From Microcaldota archaeon (GTDB lineage Archaea; Micrarchaeota; Micrarchaeia; Micrarchaeales; Micrarchaeaceae): a stretch of DNA of 64,000 bases. Position numbers and translations under genes: made by a program. Shown here piece after piece: positions 37,637 to 47,818 of the stretch (positions are counted from its first letter, which is position 1; each line of letters starts with the position of its first letter). Below the pieces are notes generated by a model. The model ran no database searches. It worked only from the letters and a program-made list of their open reading frames with translations, and was not told the DNA's origin. The DNA is taken from assembly GCA_021801785.1 (NCBI GenBank), contig JAJYXL010000012.1, forward strand, positions 1 to 64,000. Direction: 5' to 3'.

Positions 37637-40108
37637 ATGTTTGCCGAATCTATAGAGAATGTGAGATTTTCGATTGTGAGTCCAGATATGATAAGGAGGA
37701 TAAGCGTAGCAAAGCTCATAGTTCCAGATACGTATAACGAGGACGGTTACCCGATAGATGGCGGACTGGTCGATCAGAGGCTAGGTGTCATAGATCCGGG
37801 GCTCAAGTGCAAGACGTGCGGCGGGAGGGCCAAGAGCTGTCAGGGCCACTTCGGTCATATAGAGCTGATAAGGCCTGTGGTGCACCCGGAGTTCTCAAGG
37901 CTCGTCTTCCTTCTATTGCAGTCGACATGCGATACCTGCTACAGGGCTCTGGTGAGCGAGAAGCAGATCGAGGCTCTCAAAGAGGTGGAGGAGCAGACCG
38001 GCCTTACAAAGGTCAAGAGCATAAGGAAGTGCCCCTACTGCGGTGCTAAGCAGAAGAAGCTCAAGCTGGAGCGCCCCACATTCTTCTATATGGAGGGGGA
38101 GAGGCTGAAGGCCGATACCATACAGGACTGGCTGTCGAAGATCAGCGACGAGGACATGAGAATACTTGGCACAGATCCATCCATGGTTAGGCCGGAATGG
38201 CTTATATTAAAGGTACTGCTGGTGCCTCCTGTCAACGCCAGACCATCAATAACTCTGGAGAACGGTGACAGGAGCGAGGACGACCTCACGCACAAGCTTG
38301 TGGAGATAATGAGAATAAATCAGAGGCTCGAGCAGGATATAGACGCCGGTGCGCCGCAGATAATAATCGACGACCTGTGGGAGCTCTTGCAGTATCACGT
38401 TACAACATACTTCAACAATGAGACTCCCGGGGTGCCGGTCGCAAGGCACAGGAGCACGAGGCCGCTGAAGACACTCGCGCACAGGCTAAAGGGAAAGGAG
38501 GGCAGGATAAGATACAACCTCAGCGGTAAGAGGGTTAATTTCACCGCCCGTACGGTAATATGCGGTGATCCGAACCTCACGATAAACGATGTCGGCATAT
38601 CTAAGACGATAGCCGAGAGGCTCACAACTCCGTTCCATGTCACGCACTGGAATATGGAGCACGCCAAGGGGCTGATACTCAGGACCGAGTACCCTATGGC
38701 AATAAATGTCATAAACCCGGACGGGGTCAGGAAGAGAGTTACCGAGACGAACAGGGAGGAGCTCATATCTCTGCTAGCGCCCGGATGGGTTATTGAGAGA
38801 CAGCTGGTCGACGGGGACATAGCCCTATTCAACAGGCAACCGACACTGCACAAGCTGTCAATCATGGCTCACAATATAAAGGTTCTGCCCGGCAGGACCA
38901 TGAGAATGTCTGCGAATGCAACGACGCCTTACAACGCAGACTTCGACGGGGATGAGATGAACCTCCACATACCGCAGGCTATAGAGGCTATAGCTGAGGC
39001 GAGGTACCTGATGAGACCCATGGATGTTATAATGTCGCCAAGAGACGGCTCGCCAACAATGTTCGTTGATGAGGACGGGATTCTCGGTGCTTACATACTG
39101 ACAAGGAACGAGAGCAGGTATACGAAGGAGGAGGCCTGCGCCCTCCTCTCTGCAGCATCCATATTCGAGCTGCCAGAGCCGGATGCTAACGGCATGTACA
39201 CCGGAAAATCAATATTCTCGATGCTGCTCCCGGACGATCTCGACTATGAGGAGAGGGACAGGAAGGGTAATACGGTCATTATAAAGAGAGGCGAGCTTGT
39301 AGAGGGCTACATAAAGAAGGAGAGCGTGGGCAGCGGATCCGGACTCCTATTCAGGAAGATATACTCTGACTACGGGCATCAGGCGCTTGTAGACTTCATG
39401 TACAGATTCACCAAGATCTCCTACTTCGCACTATACATGAACGGGCTTACTATAGGTATAAAGAACTACCTTACGGACAAGGGTATAGAGAGCGAGACCA
39501 CCAAGATAATAAAGAATGTGTCGGATGAGGTCGGCAAGCTTCTAGACCAGTACAAGGACAAGAGCCTCACGGTACTCCCAGGATACACAAGGAGGGAGAC
39601 GTACGAGCTACTCGCCCATTCGACTACGGGCAACGCGAGACAGCTCGGCACCCATTTCATAGAGAAGACGATGAGCTTCGACAACAGCGCATTTCTGATG
39701 CCGACGCTCGGTGCAAGGGGTAGCGTGCTCAACCTTGTGCAGATGCTCATGTTCTTAGGACAGCAGTCTGTCAGGGGTAAGAGGATATCGAGGGGGTATC
39801 ACGGGAGGGTGCTACCGTACTTCAGGAGGAACGAGAGGTCGCCGAGGTCGAAGGGCTTCGTATCCTCATCATTCATGAATGGGCTGGAGCCTATAGAGTT
39901 CTACATGCACGCCATAGGAGCGAGAGACTCTACTATGGGAAAGTCGCTTATAACGGCTGTGAGCGGATACCTGATGAGGAGACTGGTACACGCCCTACAG
40001 GACATATATGTCGAGACGGACCTGAGCGTGAGGAATGCCGCAGGAGAGATAATACAGCCGCTGTACGGATCTGACGGGATAGATACATCAGCTGAGTTAG
40101 TGAGATGA
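37637..40108 (+). CDS. rpoA1: RNA polymerase subunit A'
   Basis: NADFDGDEMNLHIPQ, NRQPTLHKLSIMAH, GVIDPGLKCKTCGG..CQGHFGHIEL. Confidence 0.97.
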   Translation: MFAESIENVRFSIVSPDMIRRISVAKLIVPDTYNEDGYPIDGGLVDQRLGVIDPGLKCKTCGGRAKSCQGHFGHIELIRPVVHPEFSRLVFLLLQSTCDTCYRALVSEKQIEALKEVEEQTGLTKVKSIRKCPYCGAKQKKLKLERPTFFYMEGERLKADTIQDWLSKISDEDMRILGTDPSMVRPEWLILKVLLVPPVNARPSITLENGDRSEDDLTHKLVEIMRINQRLEQDIDAGAPQIIIDDLWELLQYHVTTYFNNETPGVPVARHRSTRPLKTLAHRLKGKEGRIRYNLSGKRVNFTARTVICGDPNLTINDVGISKTIAERLTTPFHVTHWNMEHAKGLILRTEYPMAINVINPDGVRKRVTETNREELISLLAPGWVIERQLVDGDIALFNRQPTLHKLSIMAHNIKVLPGRTMRMSANATTPYNADFDGDEMNLHIPQAIEAIAEARYLMRPMDVIMSPRDGSPTMFVDEDGILGAYILTRNESRYTKEEACALLSAASIFELPEPDANGMYTGKSIFSMLLPDDLDYEERDRKGNTVIIKRGELVEGYIKKESVGSGSGLLFRKIYSDYGHQALVDFMYRFTKISYFALYMNGLTIGIKNYLTDKGIESETTKIIKNVSDEVGKLLDQYKDKSLTVLPGYTRRETYELLAHSTTGNARQLGTHFIEKTMSFDNSAFLMPTLGARGSVLNLVQMLMFLGQQSVRGKRISRGYHGRVLPYFRRNERSPRSKGFVSSSFMNGLEPIEFYMHAIGARDSTMGKSLITAVSGYLMRRLVHALQDIYVETDLSVRNAAGEIIQPLYGSDGIDTSAELVR

Positions 40109-41166
40109 TAGTTATGGCAAAGAGGAGCAATTCGGGAAAGGTTCAGTATGGAGAGCCCGTAGGGGTCGTCACTGCGCAGTCATTGGGAGAGCGCTCTACG
40201 CAGATGGTATTGAGAACATTCCATCAGGCCGGAGTATCATCCGAGGTAATATCCGCAGGGCTTCCAAGGCTTATAGAGATAGTCGATGCTAGGAAGAGGG
40301 CGAAGCACGCACTCATGACTATAAGATTCGATAAGGGCATAGCCAAGGATTATGAGAGGGTCAAGGAGATAAAGCAGAAGCTCGAGGAGGTATCGATAAA
40401 TACGCTGATAAACGGATTCGATGAGAACCTAAAGAACGGTACTATGCTTCTGCACTTCGACAAGGACGCTATGAGCGCCCACTCCATAACTCTAAGAAAG
40501 GTGATGGAGATACTCTCATCGAGATTTCCAGATATAGAGGTATCGAACGAGGGGAACGAGGTCACTATAAGGTATAAGAAGAGGAAGGATGTTAGAGGCG
40601 TTAGAACCGCATTCGTTCACGTAAGGGATGAGATAGTATCCGGAGTGGAGGGAATACAGAAAGCGGTGATAAACAGCGAGGGAGAGACATTCTACATTGC
40701 GGTGAGCGGCAGCAACCTGAAGGGTGTCATGGATATAGAGGGAGTCAGACCAGAGAACATCTACACAAATGATATATTCGAGGTGCTATCTGTATTCGGT
40801 ATAGAGGCCGCAAGGAACGCTATTGCGAATGAGATAGCCTATGTATTCGACATAGAGAAGGCCTCAATGAACTTCAAGCATATAGCACTGCTCGCCGATA
40901 CAATGACATACTCCGGAACTATAAAGAGTGTAGGCAGGCACGGTGTGGCGGGAGATAAGGAGTCCGTGTTCGCAAGGGCAGCATACGAGGAGACCATAAA
41001 GCACTTTGTCAACGCAGGGTTCTTTAGCGAGACGGACCGCCTGAGAGGTGTTGCCGAGAACATAATAATAGGCAGGCAGATAACCGTAGGTACAGGGAAG
41101 GTAAAGCTGATGATAAAGAACGAGGAGCTCGAGAGATTCAAGCCTGAGGACGGAGAGAAAGAATAA
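40105..41166 (+). CDS. rpoA2: RNA polymerase subunit A''
   Basis: GEPVGVVTAQSLGERSTQMVLRTFHQAGV, GLPRLIEIVDARK. Confidence 0.95.
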   Translation: MIVMAKRSNSGKVQYGEPVGVVTAQSLGERSTQMVLRTFHQAGVSSEVISAGLPRLIEIVDARKRAKHALMTIRFDKGIAKDYERVKEIKQKLEEVSINTLINGFDENLKNGTMLLHFDKDAMSAHSITLRKVMEILSSRFPDIEVSNEGNEVTIRYKKRKDVRGVRTAFVHVRDEIVSGVEGIQKAVINSEGETFYIAVSGSNLKGVMDIEGVRPENIYTNDIFEVLSVFGIEAARNAIANEIAYVFDIEKASMNFKHIALLADTMTYSGTIKSVGRHGVAGDKESVFARAAYEETIKHFVNAGFFSETDRLRGVAENIIIGRQITVGTGKVKLMIKNEELERFKPEDGEKE

Positions 41167-41197
41167 AAATGTTGGTTTTAAAGAGTAACTGTGAATT

Positions 41198-41425
41198 TTG
41201 ATGGTGCAAGAGAGACCTTTTGATATATTGAGCAAGGCTACCGGGAATCAGGTGCTGGTTAGGCTTAAGGGCGGCCTATCTATAAGGGGTACGCTCTCCA
41301 GCTTCGATGCTCATATGAATGTTGTTATAGATAACGCCGAGGAGCTGAACGACGGAGAGCTGAAAGCCAAGCTCGGTACGATACTGTTGAGAGGGGGCAA
41401 CATAATATATGTATCTCCGGTATGA
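41198..41425 (+). CDS. Sm-like archaeal protein (Lsm)
   Basis: RPFDILSKATGNQVLVRLKGGLSIRGTLSSFDAHMNVVIDNAEE...ILLRGGNIIYVSP (Sm1 and Sm2 motifs). Confidence 0.93.
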   Translation: MMVQERPFDILSKATGNQVLVRLKGGLSIRGTLSSFDAHMNVVIDNAEELNDGELKAKLGTILLRGGNIIYVSPV

Positions 41426-41509
41426 TCTCCGATCCCGCCAATGGGATGCCGTCCGCGCATTTTGCGATAGTAAAAGGATTATAAACCTTCTAATCATAGT
41501 CTAACTATT

Positions 41510-41615
41510 GGGCTTCTAGCGCAACGGTAGCGCGCCTGCATGGCATGCAGGAGGTTGCGGGTTCAAAGTTGATACATGTTAATAGGCATGGTCTATGAAA
41601 ATCCCGCGAAGTCCA
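41510..41615 (+). tRNA. tRNA-Ala(GGC) with 34-nt intron (41568-41601) in the T-loop (59/60)
   Basis: Cloverleaf: GGGCTTC/GAAGTCC (G3:U70), GCGC/GCGC, CCTGC-ATGGCAT-GCAGG, GCGGG-TTCAAA[intron]T-CCCGC, discriminator A. Confidence 0.9.
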
Positions 41616-41661
41616 TCATTCAAGCTGGACGCCAAGTCCGTACGCCAGAACGCCGACCCGC

Positions 41662-42942
41662 TCAATCCGGTCTGCCCTTCCCGACGATCATACGTTCAAT
41701 ATCTGTGTAGCGTTCTATTCTCCTCTTCGTCCCATCAGTTATCGATCTGCGATTCACTCTCTTCAGCCGCGATAGCCTCTCCCTGAATGTGGCCTCTCCG
41801 ACGGCTCCGGCCAGATCCGGCATGAAGTCTATAGGATTATTATTGGCTATTGTGGGTATTATGTTATCTGTGCTGAGCTCATCGGCGACTGTATCTGCCA
41901 GCTGCTTTGCGGCAGTATAAAGGATGTTCTGGTTAAGAGAGCGCGCTCTAGTGTCTAGAAGCCCCCTTCCTATCGAAGGGTAGCATATCATATTGTTTAT
42001 CTGGTTGGGGCAGTCGCTCCTTCCAGTTGCAGCTATGAAGGCGCCGCCTCTCTTCGCATCCTTGTAAGAGATCTCGGGGTCGGGGTTCGAGAGAGCGAAG
42101 ACTACCGGCTTGTCAGCCATTCTCGATATGTTTGACCTCTCAAACTTGTACGAGGGGACAGCCGATATAAATATGTCAGTGTCATCTATTATGTCGCTGA
42201 CATTTCCATCCACTCTGTCTCTATTAGTATACTCAGATATCCTCACCTTGAACGGATTCATTCCCTTCTGTCTCCCCTTATATATCAGCCCTCTGCTGTC
42301 GAGCGCGTATATCCTGTTTGCGCCTGCGGTCTTTAACAGCTCTATTATACCAAGCCCTGCAGCTCCGGTACCATTCACCACGATCTTGACATCGCGCATG
42401 CGTTTGCCGGCTAGCTTTAATGAATTTATAACCCCGGCAATCGCTACCACTGCGGTACCGTGCCTATCATCATGGAATACCGGTATGTTCAGCTCCTTAT
42501 TCAGCCTATCCTGTATGCTAAAGCATTTGGGCGACTCTATATCCTCAAGATGTATCATTCCGAAAGAGGGTTCGATATTCTTGCATAGATCGACTATCCT
42601 ATCCTCATCCCTCGTCTCTATGCATAATGGTACCGCATCTATACCCGCATACCTCTTATATATAACGGATTTGCTCTCCATAACAGTTATTGCGGCATAC
42701 GCACCGACGTCGCCGAGCCCGAGGAGCCTTGTACCATCCGATATTATAGCTACGGAGTTGCCCTTCGATGTAAGTTCATACGCCAGCTCCCTCCTCTTAG
42801 CTATCGCCTCAGCGACATACGCCACGCCAGGGGTGTAGTACATCGTAAGGTCCGCAGGGGTCTCTATTCTCACCCTGGGAAGCATCTCTATCTTACCTCT
42901 CGCTCTCTTATGTGCCGCTATAGACGAACTCCTTATACTCAT
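41662..42942 (-). CDS. NAD(P)-dependent malic enzyme
   Basis: YTPGVAYVAEAIA, VAIISDGTRLLGLGDVG, PVFHDDRHGTAVVAIAGVINSLKL, VVNGTGAAGLGI, FALSNPDPEIS. Confidence 0.93.
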   Translation of the reverse strand: MSIRSSSIAAHKRARGKIEMLPRVRIETPADLTMYYTPGVAYVAEAIAKRRELAYELTSKGNSVAIISDGTRLLGLGDVGAYAAITVMESKSVIYKRYAGIDAVPLCIETRDEDRIVDLCKNIEPSFGMIHLEDIESPKCFSIQDRLNKELNIPVFHDDRHGTAVVAIAGVINSLKLAGKRMRDVKIVVNGTGAAGLGIIELLKTAGANRIYALDSRGLIYKGRQKGMNPFKVRISEYTNRDRVDGNVSDIIDDTDIFISAVPSYKFERSNISRMADKPVVFALSNPDPEISYKDAKRGGAFIAATGRSDCPNQINNMICYPSIGRGLLDTRARSLNQNILYTAAKQLADTVADELSTDNIIPTIANNNPIDFMPDLAGAVGEATFRERLSRLKRVNRRSITDGTKRRIERYTDIERMIVGKGRPD

Positions 42943-42946
42943 ATCA

Positions 42947-44374
42947 CTACCCCTTCTGCCCTGTAAGCCTTTTCGGATCCAGTATCCTCTCCAATGATCT
43001 CTTATCCATAATCTTCCTCTCAATGCATATATCGATGACGCTCCTCCTCTTCAGGTACGCCTCTCTAGCTACCTCTGCAGCCTTGCTATAGCCTATATAC
43101 GGCGTGAGCGCCGTAGCTATCGCGGTGCTGGCGTAAAGGTTCTCGCTGGTCTTATCCTTATCGATCTTAATGCCATCAATACATCTGTTCGCGAAGAGGC
43201 GCACACCATTAGATAGGATTCGTATAGAGAATAGGAGATTGAAGGCGATTATCGGCATAAACACATTGAGCTCGAGCTGTCCCGCGTTAGCCGCGTTATC
43301 TATAACATTTGAGCTACCGATGACCTGGAAGCAGACCATATTAAGCATCTCAGCCATGCTGGGGTTTATCTTCCCCGGCATTATGGATGAGCCTGGCTGT
43401 ACGGGCGGCAACACCAACTCCCCAAAACCGGCTCTCGGCCCGGATCCGAGTATCCTCAGGTCGTTTGCGATCTTATTGAGGGTTATCGCGGTATCCTTCA
43501 GCGAGTTACCGCATATCAGCTCCGCATACTCGTTCTGCATTGCAGCAAACCTGTTCTTAGAGATCTTAAATCTCGCATGTTCTATCCTGTTCAACTCCTT
43601 TATCGCAATCCTGGAGAACTCTGCAGGAGAGTTAATGCCTGTGCCTATGGCCGTTCCGCCTAGCGGAACATCCAGAAGCGCGTTTAGCGCATACCTCATC
43701 TCCTTTATACAGTAACCAACGCTCTCGGCGTAGCCGGAGAACTCCTGTCCGAATGTCATCGGGACAGCATCCTGCAGATGTGTCCTGCCCAGCTTTGCAA
43801 CGCCCCTGAACTCTCTGGCTCTACTTGATAGCGATCTCCTGAGCAGGTTAAGCGATGGTATCAGCAGGTGGCTGATCTCCATATAAGCGGATACTCTTGT
43901 CACGGTGTGGTATGTATCATTTGTAGACTGAGACATATTTACGTGATCGTTCGGATGCACAATCCTGTAGTTCCCCCTCCTCCCTCCGAGAATCTCTATG
44001 GCGTAATTCGCGATAACCTCGTTCAGGTTCATGTTTGTGCTAGTTCCAGCGCCTGCCTGGAACACGTCAACGACGAACTGGTCCTCCAGCTCGCCTCCTG
44101 ATACGGCGTTGCAAGCCTCTATTATCGCATCGCCTATCTTCGCATCAATCCTACCTAAGCGCATGTTAGCAAGAGCTGCACACCTCTTCAGTATCGCATA
44201 ATGCTTTATGAACTCCTTCGAGACCCTGATTCCAGAGACCGGGAAGTTCTCTCTCGCTCTCTCGGTCTCCGATCCATAGTATGCTGATGAATCTACCAAT
44301 ACCTTTCCAAGAACATCCCTCTCAACCCTCCGAGACATATACGACACCGTTCTGACATTACTTATGTGAGACAT
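42947..44374 (-). CDS. fumC: Fumarate hydratase class II
   Basis: QAGAGTSTNMNLNEVIAN, HPNDHVNMSQSTNDT, GRTHLQDAVPMTFGQEF, GSSIMPGKINPSMAEML. Confidence 0.92.
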   Translation of the reverse strand: MSHISNVRTVSYMSRRVERDVLGKVLVDSSAYYGSETERARENFPVSGIRVSKEFIKHYAILKRCAALANMRLGRIDAKIGDAIIEACNAVSGGELEDQFVVDVFQAGAGTSTNMNLNEVIANYAIEILGGRRGNYRIVHPNDHVNMSQSTNDTYHTVTRVSAYMEISHLLIPSLNLLRRSLSSRAREFRGVAKLGRTHLQDAVPMTFGQEFSGYAESVGYCIKEMRYALNALLDVPLGGTAIGTGINSPAEFSRIAIKELNRIEHARFKISKNRFAAMQNEYAELICGNSLKDTAITLNKIANDLRILGSGPRAGFGELVLPPVQPGSSIMPGKINPSMAEMLNMVCFQVIGSSNVIDNAANAGQLELNVFMPIIAFNLLFSIRILSNGVRLFANRCIDGIKIDKDKTSENLYASTAIATALTPYIGYSKAAEVAREAYLKRRSVIDICIERKIMDKRSLERILDPKRLTGQKG

Positions 44375-44457
44375 TTTATATACTTTTTCGGATAAGTGGA
44401 ATTGTCTTTCGCAGTCATGTATGCATCATCGGTGTTTTTATCGTAGATTACAAGAGC

Positions 44458-46161
44458 ATGAGATCAGACATTCTAATAATAGGTGCTGGAGGCGCCGGAA
44501 TGCGTGCAGCGATAGCCGCCTGCGAGAAGGGGGCGGACGTTATAATAGTCACAAAATCCCTGATAGGGAAGGCGCATACCGTGATGGCAGAGGGCGGGAT
44601 AGCCGCATCGATAGCCGATGTTGACAAAGCGGATAACTGGGAGACACATTTCTCGGATACGATTGTCGAGGGAGTATACATAGGGGATTGGAGGATGGCA
44701 GAGCTTCTCGCCAAAGAGGCTCCGGAGAGGGTCTATGAGCTGGAGAGGTATGGTGCGATATTTGACAGGACCGATGAGGGTAAGATAATGCAGAGGGCAT
44801 TCGGCGGACATACCTATAAGAGGCTATGTCACATTGGCGATAAGACCGGGTTGGAGCTGATAAGGACGCTGGAGGACAAGGTTCTGCACTCGAAGGCAAA
44901 GATATACGACGAGATATACATAACCAAGCTATTCATAAAGGACGGGAGATTTGCCGGCGCATTAGGCATTGAGATGCGAAGCGGCGATTTCATATTCTTT
45001 AACGCCAAGGCAATAATAATATCTACGGGAGGATGCGGCCGGGTCTACAAGATAACCTCAAATTCGTGGGAGTCTACGGGAGACGGATTGGCACTCGCAT
45101 ATAATGCTGGGGCCAGACTGAAGGACATGGAGATGATACAGTTCCATCCGACAGGGATGGTCTGGCCGCCGGGCGTCAGGGGTCTACTGGTCACAGAGAG
45201 CGTCAGGGGCGAGGGCGGAATACTCCTGAACACAAATCATGAGCGCTTCATGCTCAGGTACTCTCCAGAGAAGAGGGAGCTCGATGCGAGGGATGTCGTT
45301 GCCAGATCCATCTACTACGAGATAAAGGCGGGCAGGGGCACCGCACACGGGGCTGTCTATCTGGATATATCCCATAAGGGTGCGGACTTCATAAAGAGGA
45401 AGCTCCCAGGTATGTACTCACAGTTCATGGAGTTCGCGGGCGTTGATATAACGAAGGAGCCGATGGAGGTCGCCCCCACTGTGCATTACCAGATGGGCGG
45501 AATAGAGGTGGACCCTTACACGACATCAACGTGCGTAAGCGGTGTATTCGCTTCCGGGGAGGTGGCATCAGGATTGCACGGGGCGAATAGATTGGGCGGC
45601 AACTCACTTGCCGATATACTCGTGTTCGGTAAGATAGCGGGGGACAACGCATTCGAATTCGTTAACGGCAAGGAGTTTACCGAGGTTCTTAGCAATGAGA
45701 TAGAGAGTGAGATAGAGAGGGTGAAGGGCTACATAAGGGAGGGCGGACGCAACCCGTACAATCTTATGGATGAACTCACAACAGTTATGGAGGATTATGT
45801 TGGGATAATGAGGGTTGGGGACGATATGCGAGCGGCGATAAAGAGGATAGACGATCTCAAGATCCGTGCTAGAGAGATGGGCGTCAGGGGCACAACAAAG
45901 TATAATCATGGCCTACTCGGCTGCTTGGAGGTAGAGAACATGCTCATTGTGTGCGAGGCTATAGCCAAGAGTGCACTTATGAGGGAGGAGAGCCGCGGCG
46001 GCCATACAAGATCGGACTTCCCAAAGAGGAGGAGGGAGTGGAAGAGGAATATAATATGCTATAATAATGGCGGAGTTATGGACTTCGTCACAGAGCCTGT
46101 ACCGGACCTCCCAGATAACCTTGCCAGACTTGTGAAACCCGAGGTGTATGAGGATGAGTGA
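44458..46161 (+). CDS. sdhA: Succinate dehydrogenase/fumarate reductase flavoprotein subunit
   Basis: DILIIGAGGAGMRAAIAA, FGGHTYKRLCHIGDKTG, HPTGMVWPPGVRGLLVTESVRGEGG, VHYQMGGIEVD, GANRLGGNSLAD. Confidence 0.95.
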   Translation: MRSDILIIGAGGAGMRAAIAACEKGADVIIVTKSLIGKAHTVMAEGGIAASIADVDKADNWETHFSDTIVEGVYIGDWRMAELLAKEAPERVYELERYGAIFDRTDEGKIMQRAFGGHTYKRLCHIGDKTGLELIRTLEDKVLHSKAKIYDEIYITKLFIKDGRFAGALGIEMRSGDFIFFNAKAIIISTGGCGRVYKITSNSWESTGDGLALAYNAGARLKDMEMIQFHPTGMVWPPGVRGLLVTESVRGEGGILLNTNHERFMLRYSPEKRELDARDVVARSIYYEIKAGRGTAHGAVYLDISHKGADFIKRKLPGMYSQFMEFAGVDITKEPMEVAPTVHYQMGGIEVDPYTTSTCVSGVFASGEVASGLHGANRLGGNSLADILVFGKIAGDNAFEFVNGKEFTEVLSNEIESEIERVKGYIREGGRNPYNLMDELTTVMEDYVGIMRVGDDMRAAIKRIDDLKIRAREMGVRGTTKYNHGLLGCLEVENMLIVCEAIAKSALMREESRGGHTRSDFPKRRREWKRNIICYNNGGVMDFVTEPVPDLPDNLARLVKPEVYEDE

Positions 46162-46900
46162 TCTCAACAGCGTATCGAATAGGAGAATAACTATAAGCAT
46201 ATACAGAAGCGAGAGCAGGAGCTACGTGGATTACACAGTACCACTCGAAGACGGCATGGTCGTACTCGACGCTGTGAGATACGTACAGGAGTTTATAGAC
46301 ACCACCCTCGCGATAAGGTGGAACTGCAAGGCAGCCAGATGCGGATCCTGCGCCGCAGAGATAAATAACATGCCAAAACTTATGTGCAAAACCAGGATAG
46401 ATACGCTTCCCGATAAGATAAGGGTCGCTCCGATGGGGGCGTTCACCAATGTATCGGATCTGGTCACAGACGTGAGCGAGAATTATATGATAAACAGGCA
46501 GATACCCGAGTTCAAGCCTGATGAGAGGGCTGAGCGGCCATGGAGGATAGCGCAGATAGATGTAGACCGCACAAAAGAGTTCAGAAAGTGTATAGAGTGC
46601 TTCCTATGCCAGGATGTATGCCATGTGATAAGGGAGCATAAGGCGGATTATGTCGGGCCCAGACACGTAGTTAAGGTCGCCTCGCTCGATATGCATCCGT
46701 TAGATACGCTGGACAGGTCGGAATTTCTGAACAGGGAGGGAGGTCTCGGCTTCTGCAATATAACCAAATGCTGCCAGGAGGTCTGCCCGGAAGGGATACA
46801 CATCACCGACAACGCGATAATACAGGAGAAGGAGAGGGCGGTGGACGGAGACTACGACCCACTTCTATGGATATCGCGCAAGATTAGGCACAATAGATGA
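46148..46900 (+). CDS. sdhB: Succinate dehydrogenase iron-sulfur subunit
   Basis: RWNCKAARCGSCAAEIN...LMCKT; CIECFLCQDVCHV; CCQEVCPEGI. Confidence 0.94.
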   Translation: MRMSDLNSVSNRRITISIYRSESRSYVDYTVPLEDGMVVLDAVRYVQEFIDTTLAIRWNCKAARCGSCAAEINNMPKLMCKTRIDTLPDKIRVAPMGAFTNVSDLVTDVSENYMINRQIPEFKPDERAERPWRIAQIDVDRTKEFRKCIECFLCQDVCHVIREHKADYVGPRHVVKVASLDMHPLDTLDRSEFLNREGGLGFCNITKCCQEVCPEGIHITDNAIIQEKERAVDGDYDPLLWISRKIRHNR

Positions 46901-46904
46901 TAGA

Positions 46905-47639
46905 TTGGATTTTGGATCTAGAGAGAGGAATGAGGTTGAGGCGGGGTATGTATCTAGAAATGATACTATACCGAGAGAGCTCAAGGAGCCGAACCCAAGG
47001 CTCTGGCTATTCATAATACTGATAGGCATCGCCCTATACCTCATTGTCGAATTCCCGGTAAAGCCTATCGACGGATATATAGATCCATTCTATGCACCGA
47101 CGGTACTAGTACTCCCTCTCGTAGGCCTCTTCAGGATCACATGCTACGCATACAGGAAGGACTATCATAGGCATATTTTCAAGCACCCGTTGGAATGCAG
47201 TATAAATAATCGGCATGATAGCCAGAAGAGGGGCTACACCGGGGAGACCAGGCTATTCAGATTGGAGAATCTGCACAGGTACTTCTTATACGGTTCAATA
47301 CTGATACTCCCGTTCTTCTATTTAGATATATACAAGGCGCTAGCCTTCAACATGGCGATAACGCTCGCAGCGGTAATACTAGCTGTGAATACCATACTTG
47401 TGACGTTATACCTATTCTCATGCCACGCATTCAGGCATCTCACCGGAGGAGGGACGGACTGCTACAGCTGCAAATTTGCCGGGAGGAGTAGGAGATCATT
47501 CTTCGATGTGCAATCCTATCTAAATAGCCATCACGAGCAGCTAGCATGGGCGAGCCTTCTGATGTTTATATTCGTAGATCTGTACCTGAGGGCGTTATCT
47601 TCAGGGCTTAATATAAATTTTATTATACTGCATCTGTAG
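46905..47639 (+). CDS. SDH-associated membrane subunit (actinobacterial-type SdhC-like)
   Basis: LVLPLVGLFRITCYAYRKDYHRHIFKHPLECSI...GYTGETRLFRLENLHRYFLY...FSCHAFRHLTGGG; directly downstream of sdhB. Confidence 0.7.
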   Translation: MDFGSRERNEVEAGYVSRNDTIPRELKEPNPRLWLFIILIGIALYLIVEFPVKPIDGYIDPFYAPTVLVLPLVGLFRITCYAYRKDYHRHIFKHPLECSINNRHDSQKRGYTGETRLFRLENLHRYFLYGSILILPFFYLDIYKALAFNMAITLAAVILAVNTILVTLYLFSCHAFRHLTGGGTDCYSCKFAGRSRRSFFDVQSYLNSHHEQLAWASLLMFIFVDLYLRALSSGLNINFIILHL

Positions 47640-47647
47640 TGGTGTGA

Positions 47648-47818
47648 ATGATACGAATAATACCTTCGAGAATGAAGCTCCCCACATTCATGCTTGGGCT
47701 TGCGATAATAGACTCTGTCGGTCTGCTCTATAAGTTTGCGCATATAAGTCTATTATACACCGAGGTCGGTGTTGGCGTGGGCGCTGTAATACTCTTCGCA
47801 TCGATCATTCTCCCATAG
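47648..47818 (+). CDS. 56-aa membrane protein, candidate second SDH anchor; absent from the ORF track
   Basis: MIRIIPSRMKLPTFMLGLAIIDSVGLLYKFAHISLLYTEVGVGVGAVILFASIILP; immediately follows the SdhC-like gene. Confidence 0.55.
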   Translation: MIRIIPSRMKLPTFMLGLAIIDSVGLLYKFAHISLLYTEVGVGVGAVILFASIILP

